Positions 9,280 through 19,620 of a stretch of DNA of 64,000 nt are shown here, piece by piece. A program made the position numbers and the translations under genes. The notes beneath the pieces are model-generated. The model was not told where the DNA came from. It did not search any database and was given only the letters and a program-made list of their open reading frames with translations. The DNA is from Leucobacter sp. UCMA 4100 (lineage in GTDB: Bacteria; Actinomycetota; Actinomycetes; Actinomycetales; Microbacteriaceae), in NCBI RefSeq assembly GCF_027853335.1, contig NZ_JAFEUS010000002.1, positions 2,749,294-2,813,293 on the forward strand, in the 5' to 3' direction. Each line of letters starts with the position of its first letter. Position 1 is the first letter of the stretch.

Positions 9280-9824
9280 ACGGCATGCATGGCGTCGAAA
9301 GCGCGGCGCACCTCGCCGGGGTTCCCGATTCGTTCCAGCGTCTCTGGACCCCGCACCGGCTCGTGTACGTGCAAGACACGACGCAGCCAGAGGAAGACAC
9401 GTGCCCGTTTTGCAAGGGGCCCGAAATGAGCGATGAAGACGCGCTCATCGTGGCGAGAGGTGAGCATGCCTACGTGCTGCTGAACCTCTTCCCGTACAAC
9501 ACGGGGCACCTCCTCGTGTGCCCGTACCGGCATATCTCGACCTACGATCTCGCGACTCCCGAAGAGGTCGCCGAGATCGGCTCGCTCACGCAAACGGCGA
9601 TGCGGGTCGTGAAGCAGGTCTCGCACAACGACGGTTTCAACATCGGAATGAATCAGGGGGTGGCCGCGGGCGCAGGAATCGCGGCACACCTGCACCAGCA
9701 CATCGTGCCTCGGTGGGCGCAAGACGCCAATTTCTTCCCGATCATTGGGCAGACGAAAGCGCTGCCAAAACTGCTCGGCGACACGCGGCGAGAAATCGCA
9801 GAAGCGTGGCCTGAGCTACCCTAG
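9267..9824 (+). CDS. HIT family nucleotide hydrolase/phosphorylase
   Basis: 185 residues with the histidine triad [10 protein letters not shown] near residue 130 and an N-terminal CPFC pair typical of the Ap4A phosphorylase-like branch (as in Mycobacterium Rv2613c). Expected to cleave dinucleoside polyphosphates such as Ap4A, which aminoacyl-tRNA synthetases make as by-products. That fits its 13-nt overlap with thrS. In mycobacteria this gene is followed by phosphatidylinositol-phosphate genes; here yebC follows directly. Confidence 0.9.
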   Translation: MAGVDGMHGVESAAHLAGVPDSFQRLWTPHRLVYVQDTTQPEEDTCPFCKGPEMSDEDALIVARGEHAYVLLNLFPYNTGHLLVCPYRHISTYDLATPEEVAEIGSLTQTAMRVVKQVSHNDGFNIGMNQGVAAGAGIAAHLHQHIVPRWAQDANFFPIIGQTKALPKLLGDTRREIAEAWPELP

Positions 9825-9861
9825 TTAATACATCCGTACATCTCGAGAAAGAGGACGTACC

Positions 9862-10626
<765 letters not shown>

Positions 10627-10638
10627 GCACTCTTCACC

Positions 10639-11250
10639 GTGCGCATTCTGGGTATTGATCCCGGCCTCACCAGGTGTGGGGTCGGGATCATTCACGTTTC
10701 AGCGCGCCGCCAGCTCTCGTTCGAGCACGTCGAGGTGCTGCGTTCAGCGCCTGACGCGCCCTTGCCGAGCCGCCTCGCGTTGCTCGGTACGGGCCTCGAA
10801 GCAATCATCACGCGGGGCGATGTTGACGCCGTGTCACTCGAGCGCGTTTTCGCCCAGCAAAACCTGCCGAGCGTCATGGGCGTCGCCCAAATCTCGGGCA
10901 TCGTCATGTTCCTTGCCGAGCGCGCCGGCGTTCCCGTGACGCTCTACACCCCAAACGAGGTGAAGTCGCGCGTGACCGGCTATGGCGCCGCCGACAAGAG
11001 CCAGGTCACCAACATGGTCATGAAGCACCTCGGCCTTAAGACGCCCCCGAAACCGGCAGACGCGGCAGACGCCCTGGCCCTCGCCATCACCCACGCTCTC
11101 TCGACGCCGTACGCTGGTCGCAAGACGACCCCGCTTGGCTCGGCAATCGCGGCTGGGGCCGCTGCCGCGACCGGCCCACGCGGCGGATCGGCCACGACTC
11201 CCGCGCAGGAAGCGTGGCTCGCGGCCGAGCGCGCGGCGAAGCGGCGGTAG
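10639..11250 (+). CDS. ruvC: Holliday junction endonuclease RuvC
   Basis: 203 residues. The acidic catalytic set is visible: Asp7 in GIDPG, Glu in SLERVF (about residue 70) and the C-terminal DAADALALA pair. Resolves Holliday junctions during recombination repair, normally with the RuvAB motor. The C-terminal 25 residues are an Ala/Arg-rich extension beyond the usual end. ruvA and ruvB, which usually follow, are absent; a palindrome and a convergent channel gene come next. GTG start, weak ribosome-binding site. Confidence 0.95.
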   Translation: MRILGIDPGLTRCGVGIIHVSARRQLSFEHVEVLRSAPDAPLPSRLALLGTGLEAIITRGDVDAVSLERVFAQQNLPSVMGVAQISGIVMFLAERAGVPVTLYTPNEVKSRVTGYGAADKSQVTNMVMKHLGLKTPPKPADAADALALAITHALSTPYAGRKTTPLGSAIAAGAAAATGPRGGSATTPAQEAWLAAERAAKRR

Positions 11251-11292
11251 CGGGTCTCGCGACCCGGTCGTCGACTGTGCCTTGCGCAATCC

Positions 11293-11344
11293 ACTTGACG
11301 AAAAGCAGGGTGTTTTCGCGCCACAACCCTGCTTTTCGTCAAGT
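11293..11344. repeat. Long palindrome, copy A of a repeated element
   Basis: 19-bp perfect arms (11293-11311 and 11326-11344; arm ACTTGACGAAAAGCAGGGT) with a 14-nt loop. The same arm core recurs at 61107-61156. Both copies lie between convergent genes and neither has a T-tract, so a REP-like element or bidirectional terminator are both possible. Confidence 0.8.
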
Positions 11345-11555
11345 AGACGGCAAAAGTGCTGCTGTACGTCGAGCATCGCCGGGTTCCGGAAGCCCGCAAC
11401 GGTTCTCCCCGAGCACCGGCACAGCGAGAAGGCCGCGCTACCGCGACCTGCACTGGCTTATCGCGACCGGCGCCGACCTTCCGCGCCGCTGTAAGTCTGC
11501 CGACCTTCCGCGCTACCGTGAGCTCCGCCGACCGACCGCGACCGGCACCGCGCTA
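11345..11555. other. GC-rich low-complexity stretch without a gene
   Basis: Contains repeated short blocks such as CCGACCTTCCGCGC (twice) and CGCGACCGGC variants. No frame here looks like protein. The repeats run into the Arg/Ser-rich tail of the neighbouring TRIC gene. Confidence 0.5.
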
Positions 11556-12422
11556 TCACGACCGGCGGCGGCCCCAGCGCGAGCGGCGCCGTGGCTGCCG
11601 GGCGCGGCTGCGGCTTTGGGCGCGGCTGGAACCGGGGCGGGGGCTCGCGGGGCGATCCGCTGCGGTTTCGGGTTGCTCGTCGTCGGCGAGAGCGAGGCGG
11701 CTCAACTCGTCGATGTCAATGACGCCGGTGCGAAGCGCCTCGATGGTTTCGGTTACCTCGCGCATCTGGCGCTGGCGGCGCTGCTTGATGGCGCGCTGTT
11801 CGGGCAGACTCCAGCCGAAGCGCACCGCGAGTAGGCGCACGAGGGTCGTGACGACGACACAGACGATCCCAGCGATGGCGACGCTGGCTCCGAGTAGGAG
11901 CGAGACGATGATGCTGACGCTGCCCGCGAGCGCGGCGATGGCGTAGAGCGAGCCGACCTGCAAGACCGAGATCGGGATGTTCAGTAAGAGGTCGCGCAGT
12001 ACGCCGCCTCCGACTGCGGCGAGGGTTCCGACGAAGAGGGAGGGCACGACGGGAAGGCCCGCTGCGAGGGCCTTGGTGGTTCCGAGGGCCGCGTACATAC
12101 CGATCGAGAGTGCGTCGAGCAAGGTGATGAGCCCGTCGACGCGCATGAACAGCTGGTTGAGTAGCATGCCGATGAACGACCCGAGCACGGCCACGAGCAG
12201 GTACCAGTTCGATTGGAGGGCCGCCGGGGTGACGCCGAGCATGATGTCACGCAGGAGGCCTCCGCCGAGGCCGGCGACCGTGCCGATGATCGACACGCCG
12301 AGCAAATCAATGCGCTTGAAGCCCGCGGCAAACATGGCGCCCTGAATGCTGCCGAGCGTGACCGCCGAGAGGTCGAGCGAGAGCGGGAGCTGGAACGCGT
12401 CGACCGCGGCAAAAGCTTGCAC
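11556..12422 (-). CDS. TRIC-type (UPF0126/YadS) cation channel family protein
   Basis: 288 residues with two related halves of three transmembrane segments. Each half carries a glycine-rich repeat: GLGGGLLRDIMLG in the first and AVGGGVLRDLLLN in the second, the hallmark of prokaryotic TRIC channels (trimeric K+-permeable channels). From about residue 210 a cytoplasmic tail begins, with a charged helix and then an Arg/Ser-rich low-complexity end (about 255-288) that the family lacks. The start is GTG 12422 with AGAAGG 5 nt upstream. The longer frame runs through recO on the other strand and is spurious. Divergent from recO. Confidence 0.85.
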   Translation of the reverse strand: MQAFAAVDAFQLPLSLDLSAVTLGSIQGAMFAAGFKRIDLLGVSIIGTVAGLGGGLLRDIMLGVTPAALQSNWYLLVAVLGSFIGMLLNQLFMRVDGLITLLDALSIGMYAALGTTKALAAGLPVVPSLFVGTLAAVGGGVLRDLLLNIPISVLQVGSLYAIAALAGSVSIIVSLLLGASVAIAGIVCVVVTTLVRLLAVRFGWSLPEQRAIKQRRQRQMREVTETIEALRTGVIDIDELSRLALADDEQPETAADRPASPRPGSSRAQSRSRARQPRRRSRWGRRRS

Positions 12423-12473
12423 AGGGGCCTTCTTTCGGGCGCTTGGGTTCGGCGCTTTACCAACCGAATGAGA

Positions 12474-12479
12474 GATACT
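12474..12479 (+). promoter_or_regulatory. -10 box of leaderless recO
   Basis: GATACT followed by 6 nt and the ATG at 12486. Confidence 0.55.
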
Positions 12480-12485
12480 TTTCGT

Positions 12486-13217
12486 ATGGCAGTTTACCGC
12501 GATCAGGGAATCGTGCTGAGAACGCACAAGCTCGGCGAGGCCGATCGCATCATCACGATGTTTTTGCGCGAGCGAGGGGTCACGCGGCTCGTCGCGAAGG
12601 GGGTGCGCAAAACCTCGTCGAAGTTTGGTGGGCGGCTCGAACCCTTCATGCTCGTCGATATTCAGGCGTACGAGGGCCGCTCGCTCGACACGATCACGCA
12701 GGTGGTGACGTTGCAGGCCTATACGCAGGCGCTGGCGCACGACTACGACCGCTACAGCATCGGCAGCATTCTCGTTGAGACGAGCGAGAAGCTCGCTGAA
12801 GACGGGGGAGGGCGGGCCCACTTTAACCTGCTGCTCGGCGCCCTGCGAACGCTCGCTGAGGGCGAGATCGATCCGGAGCTCGTGCGCGACGCGTACCTCA
12901 TTCGCGCGATTGCGCTGTCGGGCTGGGCCGCTGGCTTCGTCGACTGCGTCGTGTGCGAGGCGCCCGGCCCACACCAGCGACTCTCGGTGCAGCACGGTGG
13001 GGTGCTGTGTGAACGCTGCGGCGAAGCCGGCATCATGCGGGTCACGCAAGAAACCCCTGAGCTGCTCGCGGCACTCTTCTCTGGAGACTGGCCGACCGCG
13101 ATCGCGGCGGGCGATCGAGCGAGAAAAGAGGCGGCGAGCTTTGCAGCGTCGTATACTCAATGGCATCTTGAACGCGGCCTCAAATCAATGCGGATCGCTT
13201 CGCACTCACAACGGTAG
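12486..13217 (+). CDS. recO: DNA repair protein RecO
   Basis: 243 residues. The N-terminal OB-fold starts AVYRDQGIVLRTHKLGEADRI-like. The helical middle follows, with a four-cysteine zinc site (CVVCEAPG, then LCERCG). RecO loads RecA with RecR and anneals SSB-coated strands in RecF-pathway repair. The start is ATG 12486, fixed by the leaderless -10 box. The upstream in-frame extension from 12213 overlaps the channel gene and is not coding. uppS begins 15 nt downstream. Confidence 0.93.
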   Translation: MAVYRDQGIVLRTHKLGEADRIITMFLRERGVTRLVAKGVRKTSSKFGGRLEPFMLVDIQAYEGRSLDTITQVVTLQAYTQALAHDYDRYSIGSILVETSEKLAEDGGGRAHFNLLLGALRTLAEGEIDPELVRDAYLIRAIALSGWAAGFVDCVVCEAPGPHQRLSVQHGGVLCERCGEAGIMRVTQETPELLAALFSGDWPTAIAAGDRARKEAASFAASYTQWHLERGLKSMRIASHSQR

Positions 13218-13232
13218 GAATCCCTTTCGCGC

Positions 13233-14075
13233 ATGACAGATCCAGTCACCTCAGTCGCACCGAGCGGCATCGTTCCCCTCGATTGGACGGGGCAGAGCGC
13301 CCCGGTGTTTCGCGGGCCTGCTCCGAAGCACATTGCGATCGTCATGGACGGCAACGGCCGGTGGGCAAATCAGCGCGGTCTGCCGAGGGTTGAGGGCCAC
13401 AAGGTCGGCGAACAGGCACTACTTGACGTCGTGGCTGGGGCGATTCAGGCGGGGGTTAAGCACCTCAGCGTGTATGCCTTCTCGACTGAGAACTGGCGCC
13501 GCTCGCCCGACGAGGTGCGTTTTCTTATGGGCTTCAACCGCGATGTGATGCGCCGCCGCCGCGAACAGCTTCATAGCTGGAACGTGCGCGTGCGCTGGTC
13601 CGGTCGGCGACCCAAGCTCTGGCGCTCGGTCATTAACGAGCTGAAGCACACCGAACGGGTCACCGCGAACAACACCGGTCTCACGCTCACCATGTGCGTA
13701 AACTACGGGGGTCGCAACGAGCTCACCGACGCGGTTCGGGCAATAGCGGCCGAGGTCGAAGCGGGCCGACTCACCTCGAAGGGCATCACCGAGCGTACGA
13801 TCGAGCGGCACCTGTACGTGCCTGAGGTTCCGGGCGTTGACCTTTTCATTCGCAGTTCGGGAGAGCAGCGGTTGAGCAATTTTCTTATCTGGCAGTCGTC
13901 GTACGCCGAGATGGTCTTTCTTGATACGCTCTGGCCTGACTTTCGTAGGCACCACCTTTGGGAGGCGATTGACACCTTCCACTCAAGAGATCGGCGTTTT
14001 GGCGGGGCCATCGATGGCGCCCCGAGCCGCGCCCCTCAGTGTTATGGCGCAACGTCTGAGACAATAGACGAGTGA
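13233..14075 (+). CDS. uppS: Isoprenyl diphosphate synthase, UppS family
   Basis: 280 residues of the cis-prenyltransferase family. The substrate motif [13 protein letters not shown] is at about 33-45, FSTENW at about 93-98 and the late [15 protein letters not shown] block near 208. Makes a polyprenyl diphosphate (undecaprenyl or decaprenyl) that carries cell-wall precursors. The motif SGEQRLSNF is the standard SG.-RLSNF active-site loop. GTAGGAA precedes the ATG. The stop overlaps the dusB start (GTGA). Confidence 0.93.
   Translation: MTDPVTSVAPSGIVPLDWTGQSAPVFRGPAPKHIAIVMDGNGRWANQRGLPRVEGHKVGEQALLDVVAGAIQAGVKHLSVYAFSTENWRRSPDEVRFLMGFNRDVMRRRREQLHSWNVRVRWSGRRPKLWRSVINELKHTERVTANNTGLTLTMCVNYGGRNELTDAVRAIAAEVEAGRLTSKGITERTIERHLYVPEVPGVDLFIRSSGEQRLSNFLIWQSSYAEMVFLDTLWPDFRRHHLWEAIDTFHSRDRRFGGAIDGAPSRAPQCYGATSETIDE
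14060..14065 (+). promoter_or_regulatory. -10 box of leaderless dusB, inside uppS
   Basis: GACAAT, 6 nt, then GTG 14072. It lies within the uppS coding end, so dusB may have its own start of transcription besides readthrough. Confidence 0.5.
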
Positions 14076-15256
14076 AAGAGACTGGAACCCTAGAACCGTT
14101 GCGCATCGGCAACCTCACGATCGGCTCGCCCATCGTGCTGGCGCCGATGGCGGGCATCACGAACACGGCGTTCAGGAGGCTCTGCCGAGAGTACGGCGAG
14201 GGCCTGTACGTGAGCGAAATGATCACCTCGCGGGCGCTCGTCGAGCAGACTGACACCTCGCTCAGGCTCATCAAGCACCACGAGAGCGAGACGCCTCGCT
14301 CGATTCAGCTGTACGGCGTTGATCCGCACTATATGGGTGAAGCCGTGCGCTACCTCGTCGAGAACGATCTCGCCGATCACATCGACATGAACTTTGGTTG
14401 CCCAGTGCCGAAGGTGACCCGCAAGGGCGGGGGAGCCGCGCTGCCATGGAAACACGACCTCTTTACGAGCATCGTGAAGGCAGCGGTACGCGAGGCCGGC
14501 GACGTTCCTGTCACCGTGAAGATGCGCAAGGGCATTGACGACGACCACCTGACGTTCCTCGACGCGGCCAAGGCCGCCGAAGACGCCGGCGTCGCGGCGA
14601 TCGCGCTGCACGGACGAACCGCCAATCAGCACTACTCGGGAGAGGCCGACTGGGAGTCGATCCGCACCCTCAAAGAGGCGATCACGAGCGTACCGATTCT
14701 CGGCAACGGCGACATCTGGTCGGGAGCCGACGCGGTGCGCATGGTTGAAGAGACCGGCTGCGACGGCGTCGTTGTCGGGCGCGGTTGCCAGGGGCGCCCG
14801 TGGCTGTTTGCCGATCTGAACGCGGCGTTCCAGGAGCGGGCCGGCATCATCTCGCCAGAAGAGGCGCGCGCTGCTCAGGTGAAGCCACTGCTCGGCGGCG
14901 TCATGGACACGATTCGCCGCCACACCGAACTGCTCATCGAATTCTTTGATGGCGAAGAGCTGCGCGCCTGCCGTGACATTCGCAAGCACATCGCTTGGTA
15001 CCTCAAGGGGTACGGGGTTGGCGGCGACGTGCGCCGTTCGCTCGCGGGCGTTGAGACGCTCGAGCACATGGACGAGATCTTCGAGACGATGGATCGCGAG
15101 ATTCCATACCCTGAAGAGGCCGCCGAGGGGCCGCGGGGCAGGGCCGGCAGGCCCAAGCGCACCGCGTTGCCCGACGGCTGGCTCGACTCGCGTGAGACGG
15201 CCTCGGTCGATTTCACCGAGCTCGAAGAAGCTGAGAGGGACGACTCAGGTGGCTAA
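14072..15256 (+). CDS. dusB: tRNA-dihydrouridine synthase
   Basis: 394-residue FMN enzyme that reduces uridines in tRNA D-loops. Visible motifs: [13 protein letters not shown] (FMN site, about 23-35), [16 protein letters not shown] with the catalytic Cys near 105, [15 protein letters not shown], and the late GNGDIW and [14 protein letters not shown] phosphate-binding segments. An acidic C-terminal tail of about 40 residues is extra. GTG start overlapping the uppS stop by 4 nt; its own end overlaps dgt by 8 nt. Confidence 0.94.
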   Translation: MKETGTLEPLRIGNLTIGSPIVLAPMAGITNTAFRRLCREYGEGLYVSEMITSRALVEQTDTSLRLIKHHESETPRSIQLYGVDPHYMGEAVRYLVENDLADHIDMNFGCPVPKVTRKGGGAALPWKHDLFTSIVKAAVREAGDVPVTVKMRKGIDDDHLTFLDAAKAAEDAGVAAIALHGRTANQHYSGEADWESIRTLKEAITSVPILGNGDIWSGADAVRMVEETGCDGVVVGRGCQGRPWLFADLNAAFQERAGIISPEEARAAQVKPLLGGVMDTIRRHTELLIEFFDGEELRACRDIRKHIAWYLKGYGVGGDVRRSLAGVETLEHMDEIFETMDREIPYPEEAAEGPRGRAGRPKRTALPDGWLDSRETASVDFTELEEAERDDSGG

Positions 15257-16517
15257 AGCTCAGTACACGGCGCACGACGCCGAGCGGTATCTCGACGAGT
15301 CGCACGCGAGCTCGCGCAGCCCGTTTGTGCGCGATCGGGCGCGCGTGATCCACTCGGGTGGGTGGCGCAGGCTCGCCGCGAAGACGCAGGTGCTGAGCCC
15401 GACCGCCGGCATCGACTTCGCGCGCAACCGCCTCACGCACTCGCTCGAGGTCGCACAGATTGGCCGCGAACTCGCGACGTCGCTCGGCCTTGACGAAGAC
15501 ATCGTCGATACCGCCTGCCTCGCCCACGACCTTGGGCACCCGCCCTTTGGCCACAACGGTGAGCGCGCCCTCGACCAGTGGATGACGGGCTACGGCGGCT
15601 TCGAGGGTAACGCCCAGACGCTGCGCATTCTCGCAAGGCTCGAGCCCAAGCGCTTCACCGCTGACGGCAAGAGCGTTGGCCTGAACCTCACCCGTGCGAC
15701 GCTCGACGCGAGCTGCAAGTACCCGTGGAGCCTCGACGAGGCTGTCGCGAAGCTCGCGGTGCCGCTCGACCACTCGCCAAAGTTCGGTTACTACGCCGAC
15801 GACCTGCCGGTGTATGAGTGGATGCGCGAGGGCGCGACGCCCAGGACGAAGTGCGCTGAGGCTCAGGTCATGGACCTGTCAGACGACATTGCGTACTCGG
15901 TGCACGACTTCGAAGACGCCGTCGTGAGTGGGTTCATCGACCCCGAACTCTTGAGCAGCCGCTCTGGCCACGACAGCCTCATCGAGCAGGTGCGCGAGTG
16001 GGCCGGGGAAGACTTCACGAACGAGCAGCTCGCGCTCGCGTTTGATCGCATCGCCACGATTGATTCGTGGCTTTCGTCGTGGCGCGGATCGAACCAGGAC
16101 CACGCGCAACTCAAAAACTTCACGAGCGATCTCATCGGCCGCTTCGCGCGCGCCTCGATCGATCTCACGCGAGAAGCCGCGGGATCCGCAAATATCGCCC
16201 GCTACGGAGCAAACATCGTCGTGCCACGCCACGTTGAAGAGGAGATCGCGGTGCTCAAGGGCATCGTTGCCGCCTACGTTATGGCTTCCGGGCGACGACA
16301 GCCGACGTACCGGCGCCAGCGGGATCTGCTCGAAGAGCTGCTCACCGTGCTCTGGGAGAGCGGGCCACAGCACCTCGAGGTGCCGTTTCAGCACGAGCTC
16401 ATCGCCGCCGAGAGCGAGAGTGCCGCGAGGCGTGTCATCGTCGACCAGGTGGCCTCGTTGACCGACCAAGGAGCGATTGCCTGGCATCAGCGCCTGTGTG
16501 TCGCTCCCCTGGTATAG
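15249..16517 (+). CDS. dgt: Deoxyguanosinetriphosphate triphosphohydrolase-like protein
   Basis: 422-residue HD-domain phosphohydrolase. The metal-binding histidines and aspartates appear in RLTHSLEVAQIGRELA, CLAHDLGHPPFGHNGE and the later DLSDDIAYSVHDFED. It would convert a dNTP to the deoxynucleoside plus triphosphate and so limit dNTP pools, just upstream of primase. The start is GTG 15249, where the reading frame matches the family N-terminus (HASSRSPFVRDRARVIHS). The open frame upstream lies in dusB. Confidence 0.92.
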   Translation: MAKAQYTAHDAERYLDESHASSRSPFVRDRARVIHSGGWRRLAAKTQVLSPTAGIDFARNRLTHSLEVAQIGRELATSLGLDEDIVDTACLAHDLGHPPFGHNGERALDQWMTGYGGFEGNAQTLRILARLEPKRFTADGKSVGLNLTRATLDASCKYPWSLDEAVAKLAVPLDHSPKFGYYADDLPVYEWMREGATPRTKCAEAQVMDLSDDIAYSVHDFEDAVVSGFIDPELLSSRSGHDSLIEQVREWAGEDFTNEQLALAFDRIATIDSWLSSWRGSNQDHAQLKNFTSDLIGRFARASIDLTREAAGSANIARYGANIVVPRHVEEEIAVLKGIVAAYVMASGRRQPTYRRQRDLLEELLTVLWESGPQHLEVPFQHELIAAESESAARRVIVDQVASLTDQGAIAWHQRLCVAPLV

Positions 16518-16520
16518 GGC

Positions 16521-16526
16521 TAAAGT
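16521..16526 (+). promoter_or_regulatory. -10 box of leaderless dnaG
   Basis: TAAAGT ends 7 nt before the ATG at 16534, in the 16-nt gap after dgt. Confidence 0.5.
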
Positions 16527-16533
16527 ATTCTGC

Positions 16534-18390
16534 ATGGCAGGGCGTATTCGGGCACAAGATATTGACGAGGTCAAAGCTCGCGTCAATATTGCTGACGTGG
16601 TGAGCGACTATGTCGCGTTGAAACCAGGCGGTGTCGATTCGATGAAAGGGCTGTGCCCCTTTCACGACGAACGCAGCCCGAGTTTTCATGTGAGGCCCGC
16701 GCTCGGCTACTACCACTGCTTCGGGTGCGGCGAGTCAGGCGACGCGATCTCGTTCATTCAGAACATGGATCACCTTTCGTTCGCCGAAACCGTTGAACGG
16801 CTGGCGGCAAAGGTCGGCTACACCCTCACCTACGAAGAGGGGGGAGCGCCGCAACGCTCAGGCCCGAACCGCACGAGGCTGTTCGCCGCAAACGACGCTG
16901 CGGCAACGTTCTTTGCCGAGCAGCTCGCGAGCGACGAAGCGGCGATCGGTCGCGACCTGTTGCTCTCAAGGGGCTTCGACGAGGCCTCGTGGGCGAGATT
17001 CGGTGTCGGGTACGCGCGCAACTCGTGGGAAAGCCTCAAGCAGCACCTCGGCAAGCTGGGCTTCACCGAGGAAGAGATGTCGCTCGCTGGGCTGCTCTCG
17101 CAGGGGCAGCGCGGCACCTACGACCGTTTTCGCGGCCGCCTCGTTTGGCCGATTCGTGACACGAGTGGGCAAACCCTCGGCTTCGGCGCGCGTAAGCTCC
17201 GTGAAGACGACAACGGGCCCAAATACCTGAACACGCCTGAAACGCCGATCTACCACAAGTCGAAGGTGCTGTACGGTCTCGACCTCGGCAAGCGGGCGAT
17301 CTCGCAGAACAAACGCGTCATCGTCGTCGAGGGGTACACCGACGTCATGGCCTGCCACCTCGCCGGCATCACCGAGGCCGTCGCAACCTGTGGCACGGCA
17401 TTTGGCAAAGAGCACATTTCGCTCCTGCGACGGGTGATGGGCGATGACGTGTCGGCCGAGGTGATCTTCACCTTTGACCCCGACGAAGCGGGGCAGAAAG
17501 CCGCGCTGAAAGCGTTCGCCGACGAGAAACAGTTCAGCGCCCAGACATACATGGCGGTTGCGCCCGACGGGCTCGATCCCTCTGACCTCAGGCAACACCG
17601 TGGCGACGAAGCGCTCACCGCAATGTTCGAGGCGAAGAAGCCGCTCTTCGAGTTTGCGCTGCGCCAGGCTATCGGCCGCTTTGACCTCAACACGGTTGAG
17701 GGGCGTTCGTCGGCATTGCGAGCAGCGGCACCGATCGTCGCCGACATTCGCGATGAGGGCGTGCGCAAGGGGTATGCGCGTGAGCTCTCGCTCATGCTGG
17801 GCGCAGATCTCGCCGACGTGCAGCAGGCGATGCGGTCGGCCCACGCCAACCAGCAGATGGTCATCGAAGAACCCCCAGCGTGGATGCCGCCGCCCGAAGA
17901 GACCGCCATCGAGCGCCAGATCACGCTGCGTATGCTGCCCAACACGCCGCCCGTGCGCGCCGAGCGTGACGCCCTCATGGCGATGCTGCAGTACCCCGAA
18001 ACGGTGGGCGTCGAGATGCTCGCGCAGGCCGTCGCGGTGCAGTTTCACGAGCCGACGTTCGGAGTCGTCGCGCAGTCGATCGCGCAGCAGCTCACGAGCC
18101 TCGACCAGCCGGGCTGGCTCGACCGCGTGATCACCGGGGTGCCCGAGAACATGCAGAGCGTCGCGCGCGAGCTTGCACTCGCCCCGATCCCGCAACGCAA
18201 AGTCGAGGGCATCGCGCACTACGTGACCGCGATCGTGAGCTCGCTCATTGAGCGCGACCTGCTCCTACTCAAACAGGAGATGCTGTCACGGCTGCAGCGC
18301 ATCGAAGACCCGCAAGACGCGATGTTTCGGCAGTTGCAGGAACAGATACGCATGCTGGAGCAGGCTCGACGTTCACTACGACCCGAATAA
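16534..18390 (+). CDS. dnaG: DNA primase
   Basis: 618 residues. The N-terminal CHC2 zinc finger reads CPFHDERSPSFHV with CFGCGESGD (about 42-67). The RNA-polymerase core follows, with TOPRIM residues EGYTDVMA and FDPDEAGQ. The C-terminal domain binds DnaB helicase and ends in a coiled-coil-like helix. Makes RNA primers for lagging-strand synthesis. ATG 16534 follows a -10 box directly; no ribosome-binding site is seen. Confidence 0.96.
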   Translation: MAGRIRAQDIDEVKARVNIADVVSDYVALKPGGVDSMKGLCPFHDERSPSFHVRPALGYYHCFGCGESGDAISFIQNMDHLSFAETVERLAAKVGYTLTYEEGGAPQRSGPNRTRLFAANDAAATFFAEQLASDEAAIGRDLLLSRGFDEASWARFGVGYARNSWESLKQHLGKLGFTEEEMSLAGLLSQGQRGTYDRFRGRLVWPIRDTSGQTLGFGARKLREDDNGPKYLNTPETPIYHKSKVLYGLDLGKRAISQNKRVIVVEGYTDVMACHLAGITEAVATCGTAFGKEHISLLRRVMGDDVSAEVIFTFDPDEAGQKAALKAFADEKQFSAQTYMAVAPDGLDPSDLRQHRGDEALTAMFEAKKPLFEFALRQAIGRFDLNTVEGRSSALRAAAPIVADIRDEGVRKGYARELSLMLGADLADVQQAMRSAHANQQMVIEEPPAWMPPPEETAIERQITLRMLPNTPPVRAERDALMAMLQYPETVGVEMLAQAVAVQFHEPTFGVVAQSIAQQLTSLDQPGWLDRVITGVPENMQSVARELALAPIPQRKVEGIAHYVTAIVSSLIERDLLLLKQEMLSRLQRIEDPQDAMFRQLQEQIRMLEQARRSLRPE

Positions 18391-18455
18391 CCGCGACCGG
18401 TACGCTGGTACTGGGACGAATGCCCCGTGCCACGTTGAACAGATAGGAAGAACGC

Positions 18456-19301
18456 ATGAGAGACATCGATACGCAGGCCGATCCGGCTCTGTTCGCATCA
18501 GACCTCTCGCTCGGCTATCAAGAGCGTCCCGGCAGATCGTTTCAAGCCGTCGAGGGTGTCTCGGTCGAAGTTGCTCGTGGTTCGTCGCTCGCGCTTCTCG
18601 GCGAGAGCGGATCGGGCAAGTCGACCCTCGCGAAATACCTCGCCGCGCGAGCCAACGACGTCGTGAGCAAGACCGACCGCATCCAGCGCATCTCGGGCGA
18701 GGGGCGCGTGCTCGGTACCTCACTCACGAAGCTTTCAAAGAAGGCCACTCGCAACCTCACGGCGCACGTCGGCTACCTGCAGCAAGACGCGGGCGCGAAA
18801 CTGCCGCCCGAATACACGGTCGGCGATATCATCTTCCTTCCCATCGAGGAACGCATCAAAGGCTTCGACCGCTCCCAGCTCGGTGAGCAGATCGCCGAGA
18901 TGTTCGACATCGTCTCGCTGCCGCTCACCTACCTGCAAAAGTATCCCTACGAGCTCTCAAAGGGCCAGCGCCAACGCGTCGCGGTCTTGCAGTCGCTGAT
19001 CCACTCGCCAAGCGTGTACATTGCTGACGAACCGACGCTCGGCGTTGACGCCAACAATAGGCCGAAGATCGTCGACCTCATTCAGTGGTACCGCGAGCGT
19101 ACGAACCCGACCATGCTCATCATCAGCCACGACATCGGGCTGCTCGAGGCGCTCATCCACGACGTGCTCATTCTCAAGGGAGGCAGCGCCGTGGGTCTCG
19201 GTAGCATCGACACGATCTTCAGGCACGCCTCGCACGAGTACGTCGTCAAGCTGGCGGAAGCGCTTCGGGCGAACGCCTACGACGAGATCGCGGGCGACTA
19301 G
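18456..19301 (+). CDS. Orphan ABC transporter ATP-binding protein (peptide-import type)
   Basis: 281 residues, a single nucleotide-binding domain. Walker A GESGSGKST is at about 49-57, the Q-loop in HVGYLQQD, signature LSKGQRQRV (LSGGQ variant), Walker B SVYIADEPTLGVD and the switch His in IISHDIG. The overall look is that of Dpp/Opp-type ATPases. The C-terminal oligopeptide-binding zinc/cysteine region of that group is missing, and no permease or binding-protein gene is adjacent. It either works with a transporter encoded elsewhere or has another role. ATG start with ATAGGAAGAACGC upstream. Confidence 0.85.
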   Translation: MRDIDTQADPALFASDLSLGYQERPGRSFQAVEGVSVEVARGSSLALLGESGSGKSTLAKYLAARANDVVSKTDRIQRISGEGRVLGTSLTKLSKKATRNLTAHVGYLQQDAGAKLPPEYTVGDIIFLPIEERIKGFDRSQLGEQIAEMFDIVSLPLTYLQKYPYELSKGQRQRVAVLQSLIHSPSVYIADEPTLGVDANNRPKIVDLIQWYRERTNPTMLIISHDIGLLEALIHDVLILKGGSAVGLGSIDTIFRHASHEYVVKLAEALRANAYDEIAGD

Positions 19302-19439
19302 TGCGGCTAGCAGCTTGCTGGGCTTGCGCTTCACGGAAACACTGAAGCGCTGAAGCGGTTGGCGACGGCTTGGCCGCGAGGCTGGTTGGCGTGTTGATTT
19401 TTGTGCGAGCCCAATATGCAGTAGTATTTTGAGGTGCCC

Positions 19440-19513
19440 GCGGGTGTAGCTCAATGGTAGAGCCCCAGTCTTCCAAACTGGTTGTGCGAGTTCGATTCTC
19501 GTCACCCGCTCCA
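19440..19513 (+). tRNA. tRNA-Gly (TCC), CCA encoded
   Basis: Acceptor GCGGGTG/CACCCGC, anticodon loop CTTCCAA (anticodon TCC), T-loop TTCGATT. The gene ends with an encoded CCA at 19511-19513, unlike the other tRNAs in the window. Confidence 0.96.
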
Positions 19514-19620
19514 ATTCTTTTGTTTCTCCAGCCGGTTTGGTGTCTTTGGCGGTCTTTCCTTCTCTGCGGCATGGGTCTCTGAGTGAAGCTTGTCTGCCTC
19601 GGCTGGCCTATGCCTTTCAG

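Noticed and set aside
12423..13166. 248-codon extension of the TRIC channel frame
   Set aside because: It is the antisense of recO and has no transmembrane or family pattern.
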